DNA of 64,000 bases from Trichoplax sp. H2 (Eukaryota; Placozoa; Uniplacotomia; Trichoplacea): NCBI GenBank assembly GCA_003344405.1, contig NOWV01000027.1:186001-250000 (forward strand), read 5' to 3'. Every line of letters starts with the position of its first letter. The stretch's first letter is position 1. A model generated the notes under the pieces. That model ran no database searches, was not told the DNA's origin, and worked only from the letters and a program-made list of their open reading frames with translations. Positions 24,742-39,700 of the stretch are shown piece after piece. Position numbers and translations under genes: made by a program.

Positions 24742-27700
24742 ATGGCGACCGGTGGTGGTTCCCTTGAGGTTTCTGGTCCGGCGACATGCATTTCCTTAGA
24801 CCATTGCAGAGATATTATTTCAGTGACATACTGTGTACCATTAAATTGTATTATTGTAGGTGATATAGATGGACAAATTCATGTCGTTGATGCACATTCT
24901 TATGAACTTTTGAAAAGGACTCCAGTAGCAGGTAATGATTGACTGCTTAGTCTTCACCATATTGAGCTGCTTGACTATCCATGATTGGAATGGAGGATTG
25001 TGTATAAAAAGAGTATATCTTTTCTAATTGATCTAAACATAATCACGATATCGAGTAGATGATTCATATAGCATATCCAATACGGTACAGTAGTTAGAAT
25101 AATAATTTGGATAATTTCATGTTGGTCTGCTGCTCTACTGTCGAAATAAACATCCGTAACATTCGTACTTGGATAATATACTGTACTGTACTATTAGAAT
25201 AGAAGACAATACTGTACCATGCAAACAGGGTTCCCCCATTCTCGCATGGAGAAAGAACATTGCCTGTACAGTAGTATACAGTAATGTTAGTCAACGAACT
25301 ACTGTAGTAATTGCCATACTTATTAGTTTTTTGATTAATCAATGTCATTATAAACTTGATGGCCTTTCTTCGTCCAATCCTCTTGCACATAGGTTGTATA
25401 CGTAGGTTAATATGATAGAGAAAATGTGCTAGCTACTTTTCTTTTTCGTGAATGATCTTTACAATAAGTCATTCACTGATTACACACGACTACTGAATTT
25501 ATGGTAGACTAGTAAAGGATTTTATGATGCAGACGGTAGGATTGACATAATGAAGTCATAGTTAGTATATTCTCCTGGGACAAGTAGTAATTTCAAGTTT
25601 TTACGCTATGATCTATTGAATTTTGAAGGACTCTAAGAAAAGATAGACTATAAGATAGTCAGCGATCTGGAGGTATCCTAAGATAATTCAGCTTGACTTC
25701 TCCCCATTCAATGTACTGCAGACGTTAATACATTTGATTAGAAGATGTACAGTATCTACATATAGCTACATTATATGATGACGCTTACATTACATTCTTC
25801 TACTCCTTGCATTGAGAATTTAGTCGTAGATACCCGAGGTCATTGATACATTTTCTAAATTACGCTATTGTACGCGTATTTGCAAATATCTTGACATTTT
25901 GACCCCTTTTCACAGGTAGGCGTACGGTGCCTACGATAAATACTCATGTTACTGTATTAATTTAATGTTGTGCTTCATACTCGCTATCCAATTACGAGTA
26001 TAGAGCGTTAGTGAAAATGATTAGATGATGATTCTTTACCTAGTACTGTAATTAGATTCTCGCTAACATCATGTCAATATTAAATTACATCAACAAGATT
26101 ATATTTCATAGTCTTGAGTTCTATCGTTCAATACCTTGGATCCATATTTGCTTACATAACGCGCTCTAGTTTTGATCGCCGTTGAAATGAATACTACTAC
26201 TTATCAATTAGTAGTTTATGCTACTACAGTATTCCAACTTAATCAGTATGAGGTAACACTTTAGTGCTATCTTTTAAATTTCCTAGACATGCAAGAGTCG
26301 ATCAAATCGAACAGACATGATGCTACCGATGATCGTATAACGCGCAGATTTATCTGTGATATTATTCCATCATAATGACATACTTAGGGCAGACTATGAT
26401 AATAATAGTAATAAATAATTCTTTGAAAGTTTATGAAAATCTTTTGTCAGTTAACTACAATATATCGAAATGAATGCGTTACGGTACTGCTAGGTTACGA
26501 TTACTGCGACTTTAAAATGTGTTATGATTACGAGATTACGTATGGGTAGCATATTATTCTTTGATTAACATTTATTATAAATGAGATAGTTTATAGCATC
26601 ATCTTATTCATAAGCTGTATTTTATGCTAGCTTGGTCCTTTTTGATAGGCATTAAATACTCATGTCTACATGCGGAACTGATAAAATGGAACATTATTAC
26701 ATACTTATAAATTAAGTTTAAATCTAGGTGTACTGAATGTAATTTTATTTCATATTTTCGTATAATACGTATGTTAAAATGAATATATCAAGAACAGCAT
26801 TAAGTAATTAGTTTTGTTGATTATAATGATAATTATTATTACAGAAGAAGCGAGCCCTTCAAATACGCTAAAATGCGAGTGTATTGCAAAGTCTGACTGC
26901 CTTATAGTTACTTGTGGCCAAAAGATAGGCATGAGAAAAGCGATGAACGGCATATTTTTATTGGATACAATTCTACAAACTCCGGTGCAAAATAAAAGTC
27001 AGCCAATCTGTATAGATTTACAGCGTCATGAGGTCCGCATCGTACTATCGCGATAAGTGATCAATAACTGTTAGCGTTGTAAAGATATCATTGTATAAAA
27101 TCTGCATTTTAATTCTGTCGTATACACTGTAATTCAATGATCTTTCAACTAAATTGATCATATTCTGTCTTTACGAGATTATGTTCAGTCTTTCATTATT
27201 TTGCAATGGAAAAGCAGTTTTAAGAAGCTCACAACTTATCATTATTTCTATGATTCAGGCTGAACGCATGATAAAATATGTGGAAAACAATATTTCTTCG
27301 GATACAAATTTTGAAAATTCATGTAGGAAATTATACGATCAAATTACGGAATATTTGAATAATTACAAAGAGTATGATCGCAAATCTGCCAAAGTACGTA
27401 TAGTAGCTCTTGATCGAAACCTTGTACTTTTAAAATACAGTCAAAGCGTAACGGTATACTATATATATTACGTTATATAATAGTGGTCAACGTGCTCGCT
27501 GACTTTGCAAGGAGATAGTTTTTTGTCGACCTTAGCTGAATTAATGAATATCTTGGAAAAAAAGATGAAATCTTCATTGCCATTATTGTCGTCATTAATG
27601 GAGCGTGTCAGTAAACTGTGTGGTACGGAAATGAGGCAATTGCGAGGTAGTGATCGATCAATTATGTATGCTGAACTTACGCGACTAAAATCATTTAAAG

Positions 27701-30700
27701 TTTGGCCGCATATGAACTATAAGTAAGTTGTCTATATGCCATATTGACTGAATATAGTTAGCACCTTATAGGTATCTATGTATTTATTATGGTCCTCTCG
27801 TGACGATACGATTTCGCTTTAATGTTAATTTTTAGATGGGCTGTGCCTAGAGCGATGGCTGAAGCGGGATTCTTCCATCAAGTAAAATATAATATATCCA
27901 TTTAGCTATATTTTTTGTATTCGTTTTTGCCTATACATTTTCGTATATGATTTTGATACAATCTAAAGTATGGTGTATTATCTCGTTTTAACGGCTAATA
28001 TAATTTAAATAACTATTCTACATAATCTCTTTTTCATTCTTTTTATCTATAATTATCAAAGCCGAACAGTTTAGGAGATGATCGTGTAAATTGTTTTACA
28101 TGTAATTCTTGCTTAATAAATTGGGAGCCTTCAGATGAGCCTTGGTTAGATTAAGCTTACATATTATAAATTTAAACTTTTAAAGATTTATTATAGCTAT
28201 GTTAACTTATATAATACTAGGTCTGAACATGAAAGACATTGTCCTAATTGTCCGTATGTAAAGAATGAGTATACGAAAAATATTCCATCATGGGGTAATG
28301 TTGCGTTACTAAAAATATGTTTGCAAAGTCTACGTTGTCAAGTTGTATTCATACAATTTGTTATTATTACTAGATTGTAATGGCACCTTAAAATATAGAA
28401 TTTTATTCTTGTTTTGCAGTGTCCCTTGGCACTAGTATTGCCCGCTATATCGATGTTGATTCTACTACTGTGAGTAGTATTATAATTATTTTGAGTTATA
28501 TTAATTTATCTAAGATATTAAAAATTGATTCATTATCCGTACTTCTTGCTTAATGTGGATTTTACTGAAACTGTTAAATATACCTAGGTTAGTTGCATTA
28601 GCAACAATCTGCATCGGCTACCTCTTATAGCTACAGCAATAGCATCTGATACTATTTTAATTTGGAATGTTATGCACGATCTTCAGGTATGTTTCAAGCC
28701 TTGACTAATTTGCTTAGATTATAGTCCTAAAGGGCATTTTGTGATCGTGCGTAATGTCTTTATGTTACATTTCAATTTTAGCTTCAGTTCGAAATAAATT
28801 TAGCGGCCTTGATAAGATACTCACACGCATCGTCCAAGGATAATAACCTCCCTCTTGCAACTCAAATATCCTCTTGTGACGAAAGCAAAGCCAAGCTAGT
28901 TGATGATAGATCTGCTGACGAAAATCAAATAGCAAATGACGTTAAAACCGTTCTTGGTTCGAAAAATGAATTATTTTTTTATAATTACATTAAATTAATG
29001 GGGCTTTTTAAAATGTTATATGATTATTAACTATATTCTCATATCTTATAATAGATACCAATACGAACTTGACGAATGTACTTCAAAAATCTAGATATGC
29101 TAAAAATTTATCGATAACGTCGATGTCCTTTATTGACAGTATTGATTTAGTCCGATCAGAAAATGATGGGAACGCTAATATTGTAAATGAAGACTTTAAT
29201 CCAAATTCTCTTAGCCTAGTTTGTGGTGTTTCCGTATCAAAGGAGTTTTACTTGAGTGATCGTCTACTTTTGGTGATTCTTACCACAAGTCCTCAGTCTA
29301 TGGCGGAAAACAACATTGGAAAGACCGATATCAATAGCGTTGCAGAATCTGGAGCTCCGCCAGATGAAGATAACTGGCTGATTGACATATCAGACTATAA
29401 ATCGAATGCATCTGCTATAAAAGACGATGAAAGTGATTATTCTTCGCTAATTTCCCAAATGCTCCCTTGCTTACCTGATAATCACTCAGTTACGAGTAGT
29501 ATTGGTACAAGAACTGAAGATGAATTATCTAGAAATGACGATGTTAGTGATCATTTAGCGAATAATAACTTAATTGAGCTACAAAACGAAAATATATTGC
29601 AGGTTGTCCAATTACCTTGTGGAAATAGTAGTTCTTTTGTAATTTCCTTTATCTCGACAACTTCCGATAATAAGTACGTCATCGTTGTAGTTTCTCCTCA
29701 TGAATTGCCTTCTGGTAATAATGATAGAGACAATCATGGATTTGATGGTGGCTACTTATTTGTCTACGAAGTTGTATTATCAGAAAATGTAAAAAAGATA
29801 TCCAAAAGACCATTACATAGTCTATGTATCGATTCAGTGGAAGAGTCTATTGTTAAGGCAGCGCTCATACCTAGAAATGAACTTCGCCGTGAAAATTTAT
29901 CGAAGAGTAATGATTTTGACAATTATAATAAATTAGCTCACAGTCGTGATATCTTTATTGGCGCAACTAAAGGTGGAAGTCTGCATCTTTTTGACGCTGT
30001 CACGCTACAAGTAATAGCCTCGTATTCGTTTAGTGAGCTGATTTTGGATTTTAATGGCGAGCAATGTATGCAACTTTCTTATTGTGCTGCCGTGCAAAAA
30101 TTATGTATTGCCTTCAAGGGTAGTCAATTGCACTTCCTTGACATGAATAAAATTGTACATATGCATAATCAGCTATATGAAAACGAAATAGCTAATGATG
30201 TAACTGATGGCCTAAAGACTAATGGTTAGTTCAGGAAAATCGGTTTATAGCAATTGATATTACTGTAAGTAAATCTTTTCTACATACTTTTTCTTATTAT
30301 TTAGAAATATCGACAACGCTGTCGCAGGAGTTGTCATCTAAGATTAAAGATTTGATGCTATTTGCGTCATCGCTGGTTTGTCGGCCTACTGCAGATAAAG
30401 TTCAAGTTATTACTCCAGCAGGTTGGGTGATTTTTCAACCAAGCAGAAAAAGGGAATCAATCGTAAATATTATTGATGATAGTAGCAATTGGTGTGCTTG
30501 TAAATACGATGGGATAAGGTAATTAAATATACAGTGTTGCTGCCAATGACTACAGCTAATTTTAATTTTTACGATAATGAATATCAGAATCTAGGTTCTT
30601 TAATCATTTCATTATCATTCATTTCAATTCCAGTCCAACATCATCAGGTCGCAATTATGTGTTTGAATTGGTACTCTCTCGGCCATCTTATGTGAGCCAC

Positions 30701-33700
30701 GTTAATGTTAAGGTTGTTATACCAGAAGAAGTAACTGGAAAATACGAAATCAGAGGAGCTTTACATGACAGTTATAATTATGTTAATACACTAAATGATT
30801 TACCAACTGGTGAAAATCCGTTGCAGACGAAGCTACACAGCTCAGTTAATGATGAAGGCGGTAAAACATATAGAGCCAAAGTTAGCAATATTGGATTAGT
30901 AAATAAAGCATCTACCGTTTTGTACCTTACCTTAAGCATTCGGAGTGATAGTAGCTCATATCATGATGGTAAAAATTCTTCAAACATGAACCCAGAAAGT
31001 AGTATGAAATCTCATTCGTGGCACGGATTGATGGTTTATCTAAATGCATACTCGTTTCTTAATGAGTCTGCAAAGGATATTGTTATTAGAAATAGTTTGC
31101 TCAATAGCGAAGACATTTACATATCAATCATAGAATCACTAGCCGGTAAAGAATTTCATACAGGAAATCTCGGAACAAGTTTGAAATCGAATCATGAGAT
31201 GATATCTTGTACTACGATATCCTTAGATTTATTGATAAAGATATTAGCATACAGAGCTGGTATAGATGCTTCGTGAGTAACAAATTGCATGCGTATGTAG
31301 TTAGTAAATTAACTTTTACTGATATCTACTACTTTTGTTGTTTAGGGCTTTATCCTATATTCAACATTTGCAATTAAATCTTGAGCGTATATCCCAGAAC
31401 TACATAATATTTAACAATAGAAGTTGTGCACATTTATTTGCAAGATTATTTATACAATGCTTAACGTAAGTGATACTTAAGTTTAAAGCATAGATAAAAT
31501 TTCATTATTGTTGTTGTATCATGTTGATAAAGTAGGATCCACGTAATACTTGGACATATATAACTTTACTAAATGGGATTATTCTATCCGTATAATATTT
31601 GATGTGGTTATCATAGTTCCATTGCTAGCAAAAGTGCGAATTCTTTTCAGAATGAAGCACTGCGAGCTTTTCTGCGTATTCTGCCGAAGACAAGTGCAGC
31701 TGTCTCTTTTGAGGCTTTACAGTGGTATTTCCTGTTAATTTCCAATTGTATCAACAATGAAAACAGAGATACAGCTTTTGCTACATGCTGCCAATTTCTA
31801 TCTGAATGCTGTTCCAGCTTATCTTCATCTTTAACCGAAGAGCATACTGTACTGCGATCATTGTAAGTTATTTGACTATATTTTGCATTTATTATGGTTG
31901 TTTATATCGATTTGTGAAATTTAATGTTTGATCGTAGCATTTGTGGTTTCGTTAAATTTGATGATCATAAAATGTTTTAATTTTTTTTTGACAGGTTTGG
32001 CTTATATGGTAATCCTCTAGAAGCGACAATTTATTCCTCACCACTCTCATTATTGCAGCCTCTCTTTACTAATTCGATGTTTGATAGAGCTTTGGGATCT
32101 AGACTACCTGGTATCGATTATTGCATCAACTACTCGGAATTAAGCACTTATCTTGAAACTTTTGTCACTTATAAAGGTAAGGTATAGTGGTATTGATATG
32201 ATACTATTTATACTTAGTATTGCGGTTGAGTAGATGTTTTAAAAGGCTGTTAAGCAATAGTATGATTCATAACATACTCATAATACAGTACTTATTATAG
32301 CGATACATATTCAAGCTTTATCTTGTAAAGTAAGGAATTGATTGTGTGTTCGTTAAGTAGATTTTCCGTCATCCTTTCTGGAGGCTGAGCCATTATTCTT
32401 TAAACATCATGCAGTAAGTTCTGGTGCCAAAGTTGAAATAGTGAAAGGTAAGATTAATGAATTACACAACTGGTATTGTAATGATTTCATTACAAACATT
32501 GCCTGTAATTAACGCTTAAATATCTAAATGCTATCGATGTACATTATACTCTGGTCTTACTTATTTAAATTTTAGGCTTCAAGTCAATAAATTCGGGTGA
32601 TTCACTGGATGCTTCTAACGAATTTTTCGAATATTATGATCACGATACGTTGTTTGAAGCCCCCGATAGCATAGATGATTATTATTTAGATAAAGAGGTA
32701 ATTTATATTGAATGTGGTAGAGAAGCTTGAACGATAGTTTAATTGATTTAACATTCGTTCGTCGTATTATGTTACTAATTATTAGTTAATTATTGATTAA
32801 CTTATTTAAATACTTAATACTTTATTTGCCATATATCGCTATCATCAGTTGGAGCAGTTGATTCCAGGCGGTAACATTAACATGAAACCTTATAGTGGAT
32901 CACTATTTGAACACAAAAAGTCGAAAGCATTGCTGAGAGATAGTAAGAAGAGTGGAATAGATAATTTATCAAGCTTGCCGCGAACACACGAAATCAAACT
33001 CAGTGTATGTATGAAATTTCAATTTTATTTCGCAACGTCGTTAGTGAAAAATTTTTAATTTTTTATCAGTCTGAGGTCTGAAGCCCATAATTACGACTGC
33101 ATTATATTAGTAGCTATGTTACGGTCCATCCCAGGATTGGCCATAACAGCTATGCGTAGATCACTTGGATATTCTTTATTTAGATACTGAATACTTTTAT
33201 AAAAATGATTGGCTTTTAGCCTCCTCCGTCGTTGGTTTTAATTGTAGAAAAAATATATTCCGGTTCCCGACACTATGTTACGATTGATTTTGGACGGCCT
33301 ATAGCTCTAACGGATGTTGTTATACCTAGTTCTTCATACTTATCCGTAATTTATTTGGATGCTTGGTTAGATGGCGATAATGAGCGTAGACTATCAGTAT
33401 CGACTGAAATTGGCAAAAAAAATTTTATACTAAATGACATAGTACCCCCAGTTCTATGTCGCTTCGTTAAGGTTATAAAAGTAACAATTTTTTATTATTG
33501 TTTTTACCAAACCTATATATTGTACACGCATAATGGATTTAAAAATATTCATTAATAATTAGCATTTTACTCAAATACACGCAAATAATCTTTCTTAATA
33601 GATTTCGATTATCGCTCGATCTCTTGGAACTACTGGTACAAGTGTTCGTATTTCCTTAGGCAACTTTTATGGAATTTCTTCGGTTCTACCATGGCAGAAT

Positions 33701-36700
33701 GATATGCATCGAGCTTCTATTAACGGAAAACATGAATCGAATAATTTAGAGAGACAAATTTTTAGAAATTTAGAGGAATATCGTCAATCATTCCACTCTT
33801 TTCTAGATGATCTATGCTGCCGATATGAAATAGCATGTAGCTATTTTCGGGAGATATTAAATAAATCTGTTTCAGGTTCTGTTATGCAAAGGAACCATTT
33901 TGATCGATCAGCGTTTACTGAAGCATATTGCACTTGTATTAAACTTCAATTGCAACTAAATACTGGTAGCAGAATACTGGAGAGACTCGATGCAAATGCT
34001 ATAGAATACGAAAAGCGAAGCTATGATTTCAATAGTAATCTTTGCCTTCAGTTGATTAACACCTTGCTATCAATAGCTAACTTTGATCAAATCAATCTGG
34101 ATTCTTGTCATATATTCACGAAATATATGACGCGAGATTTTTGTAAATCGTTATTTATCGCTTTATGTGTAAATGGTTCACCGCTAGTTTGTGTTCGTAC
34201 TGGGGCGCTATTGCTCCATATTTGTGGATCGCAGCCGTGGTGGGGAGAATTTTTAGCTGATATGCTTTATTGCTGTTATAGCAACATTTGGCGACGGAAC
34301 TTGCATAATGAAAGGTATACTATAACATCCAATCTGGATTGTTAACGATTACGGATGATGTATTTGTCTTTGGTTTAGATATTTCTTTTTGTTATACACG
34401 TATTTTTACTCGTCGCAGGTTATTTAGCCTACTTGTTGATATGGGACGTAGATCAATAGAATTATCAAATAAGCACAGCACACTTCATGGCATATTGCAA
34501 TTTACTTATAAAGTCTTAACCACGCGTCATGATGACGAAGATGAAAAGAATTCGATTGACTTTAATCTACTTTACTGGACGGTCATATTTATATCCGAAT
34601 TACTGGATGGATTCACTCGAGGCAACCAACAAAAAAATGATAAGGGTAAGAGGGTTTTATTTGTTATCAATACCAACCTATGCTGAATATTTTACTTTTA
34701 GGCTTTAGTATATGTACTGGGACATTTGAACTGGTACCTTATCTACCTTACAACTTATTCTATATTTTCATTAAATAACTTATTTTTCCTATTTATATTA
34801 ATTTACGTAGATAAATCAAGGTGGAACTTTTTATTAATTAAAGAAGCATCCAATCTGCCTACTCCGCCGGCCAACCCTAAACAGAAACTTAAACGGTCTT
34901 ATTTCTCTAACGCTAATAACGGAATCTTTAAAATATCCCCAACATTAAAAGAGGTGAGAAATATTACCTATATCTTTTATGTTCGCAATAATTGAACAGG
35001 GATGGTACTTAACTGCTTGTATTATATATAAATTAAGCCATGTATTAGATCACTGATTGTATGTAATACGTAAACTATGTTTCATTTAAGAGCTATCTTG
35101 CACGAGATTCAACTACTTTAATGCTACTTAATTACCTATTATAATTATTATTCACAATATAATATCACACACTGCAATACGCGCATATCGCTTAAAGATT
35201 AAGTCTTTCATGGATTCTATCTGACCTGATAGGAGTACAAAGATGATAATGATGGCAAGCCTGGTGCGTTTAATTCATCTGGTTCCACTAATGCTACGTT
35301 ATTATCGGAGAACTTAGAACATTTACCGATAGCAGCTAGCTTAGCTAAAGATAGCGTCCAACCGGTTGTGAAAGAATTGATCGCTGTTATTCTTTCCTTA
35401 GATGTTGTTCAATGCGAAGATATCTTCACTGTGATATGCATGGTACAAGAATTTGTTGTTGATTATGTTATAGTAGAAAGTGTGAATGATTTACGCCAAA
35501 TGAATTTTTATTAGGCTGTGCTGATTTTGTCACTTTTACATAGGTTATAGCGCGGTTATGTTTATTAAGTTCTCCAGCAATAGTATTAGCTGAGCTATTA
35601 ACAGAAGATCAACTTCTTGCATTGCTACATCAAGCTACATCTCATCAACGAACTGCTCCTTGGGTATCACATTCACTAAGTTGTTTATTATTAGATGTAA
35701 CATCTGCTAGTTCAAGGAGATTAAATAGTGGCATTTCTTCACCGAAAAGGAAGCAAACCGGTAAGACATCCACCATAATTTTGAGAAGATCTCATATTAA
35801 TGTTGCTCGAGTAAATGTTCGTAATTTTTAAGTAGATACCCGTGACAATTCCGTTAAGTCAAAGAACTCCAGTAACACTGCTTCAGAAGCTACTAAACCC
35901 AGCAAATCAAGTAATCTATCTCAGATAGAACAGTCTGAATCGTTAAATATTACATTGTTGGAAGAATCACACGGTAACTCTTCATTTAATGTTTGGTCAT
36001 ATGAAAGTGGACATAAATCCGCTAGTGACCCGAACAATCGTGGAACTGATCCTGAACAAACTACTGCCTCTTCAGTTGATAACCAGATATGTCTGGATTT
36101 ACGTTTAAATGATCAGATGGGTCAAATTGCGGAAATAAAACTAATGTCTCGATGTATTGATCATGGTCTGTTTTTAAAGAATTGTTTGAAAGGTCCCATC
36201 TTACGAAGTAACAGTTCATCACAAAATTTTGATAACACATTAACTGGTACAGTCAATAATGTAACGGACAATACTGCGGTGATGCTATCAAAAACTTTTA
36301 ATAACTTTTTTCAACGCAATTTTCACAACGATGATGACCTTAAATTTTTACTCAAGCTTTGGTTACAGTTAAGTGTGCTGCTACCGTTTAGCAATTGGAA
36401 ACAAACGCACTTAAGTTTGGTTATGAATAAGGAAACGATTGGCATAATAATCAAGCGCATATGCAGAAAACAGTCAATTTCGGTTTCAATATGGCATGTC
36501 CTTTTCAAGTGCTTAATTATAATATATGAAACATATAATGATACCCCGGATGAATTGTTGCAAGAATTGTTAATACACTTTTTCTCAGCTGTTAATTCTA
36601 CTGACAAAAGTGAACATAAAATTGGGCAATCAGTTATCCTAACGGTTAATCAATTTTTAGTAGCTCTTGCTGGCAGAGACGCTGATTTAATCTGTTCTGA

Positions 36701-39700
36701 AGTAAAATACAAAAGAATTATGTTGAAGGTTCTTGTTAATCTTACCAATTCAGGGTAAAATTTTTATTTGCTGCCTTTATAAACATAATATTTAACTTAA
36801 AGATCTAATTTTAATTCAATATGCTTACAAACATCAAAAGTTAGAATGCTAAAAAGATGTGTTGTTATTTGATTTGTGATAATATAGAAATTCAACGACA
36901 CCTAAAGGAATAATTTGCCAACAATCTGGTCCGCTGGATGCGCAAGTGATGTTTCTTAAATATATGATTAAAAATATGCCGACGAAAGCCAATGAGATCG
37001 ATTTGGATGACATTATTCAACTTTATCGAAATACTAGCCTCTTGATATTATCTCATATAATCTCTGCAAAGTCAACATCAGATAATCACTCCGTTCTATT
37101 TGAACAAATCCTTCTGACGCTATTAGCTTACTGTACTAGACTCGCTCGCTTATCATTGGTTGACAATTTACAGGAAGATCAACATGAAGTAAAAAATCCA
37201 GCAACTGTGGCTGATATAGTACTAGATGAACCCGATATTATTACTGTATTTCTTCTAATTCTAAATCAAATTGATGATAAATATATTGGCATGAAAATAT
37301 CTGGAGGTGTAGCCTTGAAATTAACTAAACACCATAGCCATCAAGATATGGTTGTATCTATTGCCGATTGGGTGCTAATGCTTATGTGTGCACTATTTAA
37401 AGGAGACGAACGAAAATTAGTAAAATCTATTATTGAAGTTTTCAATGGAAAATCTATAAATAACATATTTCTTAAACGCTCTATTACCAATTATTTGTCG
37501 GATGCTCTGTTTCTTTTTGTTCAATTAGTACTTGAACATGAAGCTAGTAGAACAAACTTTATGGAATCGGGTTTGTAGACAGATTTATTAATGAAAAGGT
37601 AATTGTTACTAAGATCGGTAATATTAATATTTATAAAAATCTTATTAGGTGGCGGAGAATTATTATGTCATAACTTTCTGGAATCAGCTAACGACTCTTA
37701 CGGATTATCAGTGCAATTGCTTCCACCAGTGCCTAATTTATTATGTGATCCGCAAGTTAAATCCGCTTATGCAAAATATGTCTCCGGAAATTTAGTGAAC
37801 TTTGCCCCTTTCTGTGAGCTATTTTAGTTGTTATAGTCGTTTAAGTAATTGATTAATATTACATTATATTATCATTTTAGGTAAGATTGTCTGTTCATCT
37901 TCGAGATCATCATCACCTAATATTTTATTGACGTCATCACTACGAAGTAGACGTCCTAGATCGGCATTATGGCGATTTCAATTCAATACAGGAGAAAGTT
38001 CATGCGATTTAATTCTTGAACTTCCTCATGTTATTCTGTTGTCGGAGCTGCACATTACACCTTATGTCTATTCCTTATTAAGTAAGATACATTCACTATA
38101 TAAATTATTCATCGACAAGTGCTAAACTAATGATAATATTTTCAAACATGTGTTACTTAACAGTTAATATCTTATATGGTAGATTCTCCAAGCGCTGCAG
38201 CCATTGAAATTTCTGACAATAAAGCATTACTTTCTCCTGTCTCTTATCCCGTTCAATGCTGCGGATTAAAAGTCATTAAACTAAAACTACCCAAACCCGA
38301 AATTGCTCGAGTAAATATGTATATTGATATGGCATCTGACTTAATATTTAACAATTTATTATTGCATGTCCCCTGTTTTTAGTGTAAAGAATTTGCTGTT
38401 TTCTGTTTTGTAGTGCATCAGAATTCAATTACTGCGACCACGCGATTCAGATAATATAGGGTTAATGCAAATAGCTGTACTGGGAAGGATGCCGTTTCTT
38501 TCTGAAGATCAAACTGTTACGCCAAATAGAATTGATGAAGATTTTAAATCGAGGTATGATCTCTTCTGCTTTGCTATGAAATACTGGATATTTTTTGTCG
38601 TAAAATTATACCCGTACTGTTAATAAAGGCACAGCTTATAACAATAATATCTATTTATTTTATTTTTTTTCTGAATTATCTATTTAGTCTATATTGGTTA
38701 GGCTTGATCTACTCATGCTTAAATGATAAGTCCGATATAGTTAATAGCACTTTATGTCCTAAAATTGCAAGTATGCCATCATTTATTCATAAATGTGCAC
38801 GCCTGTTAGGAGTTAACAGCCTTAGGTATGATTGATTGATTTTTTATTTTATTATTGCTATGGTTTGTATTACTAATACGCATTCTAATTTTATTTTATT
38901 TTGATTTAGTAATGACGATCACATAAAGATCGAACAGATATTACTAAGGGTTGCTTCGAGTTCACCCGATTGCGCTTTATCATTATTACGAATGCTACTT
39001 TACCAAAACAGAAATAGTCCATTGTTATCATACTACGCTGGTGCTTCTTCTGTTTACACTATTTACCAGTTAGGTATTTCTGATGTCCCTACTGGTCGAG
39101 AAAGGTATTTAGTGAATGTCTTTGATAAAAGATCCTTATGCTATTGAAATTAATCTCCTTATTCTGTTTCTGCAACTACAGATTAAAATTAATTGCCGGA
39201 TGGTTAGAAAATATTAGTGGTAAAACACCGAGTATTCTTCTGCGTACCGTAGCAAGTATATTGTGGCAATTTAAGGAAACGGAATGCCGTCTTTGTGATG
39301 TCATTAATGTGGATTTAATTAAGTTAGTTTAATGTATTTTTGATAAGGAAACATTTCGATCTAATTTATATTAATACCATTTTAATTTTTTTGCTTTACT
39401 AGATCATTATGCAACACGGCTTTATCTTTAAATCGTGATAGAGAATCACAAAAAGCTATTGGCCTGCTAATATGTGCGATATGCCATGCTGAGAATTCTT
39501 TCACACCCGTAACAATTGAATATTTGCAGCTGTCATCTATTTTTGCTTTAAGATCCGAGAACGAAATTCATGGTCGTTTGTTACTTTCTTCTTTCATATG
39601 CCAATCCACATTTGTTGTTGAATTTATCTTACAGCAAGAAATCATATCAAAATTTGTAGTGTACGTGACGAAATTTTTCGAATTATTATCGCAAGGCCAG

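Noticed and set aside
36323-36607. 94-codon minus-strand frame
   Set aside because: It is antisense to BIRC6 exon 35833-36754, whose plus-strand frame is supported by family similarity.
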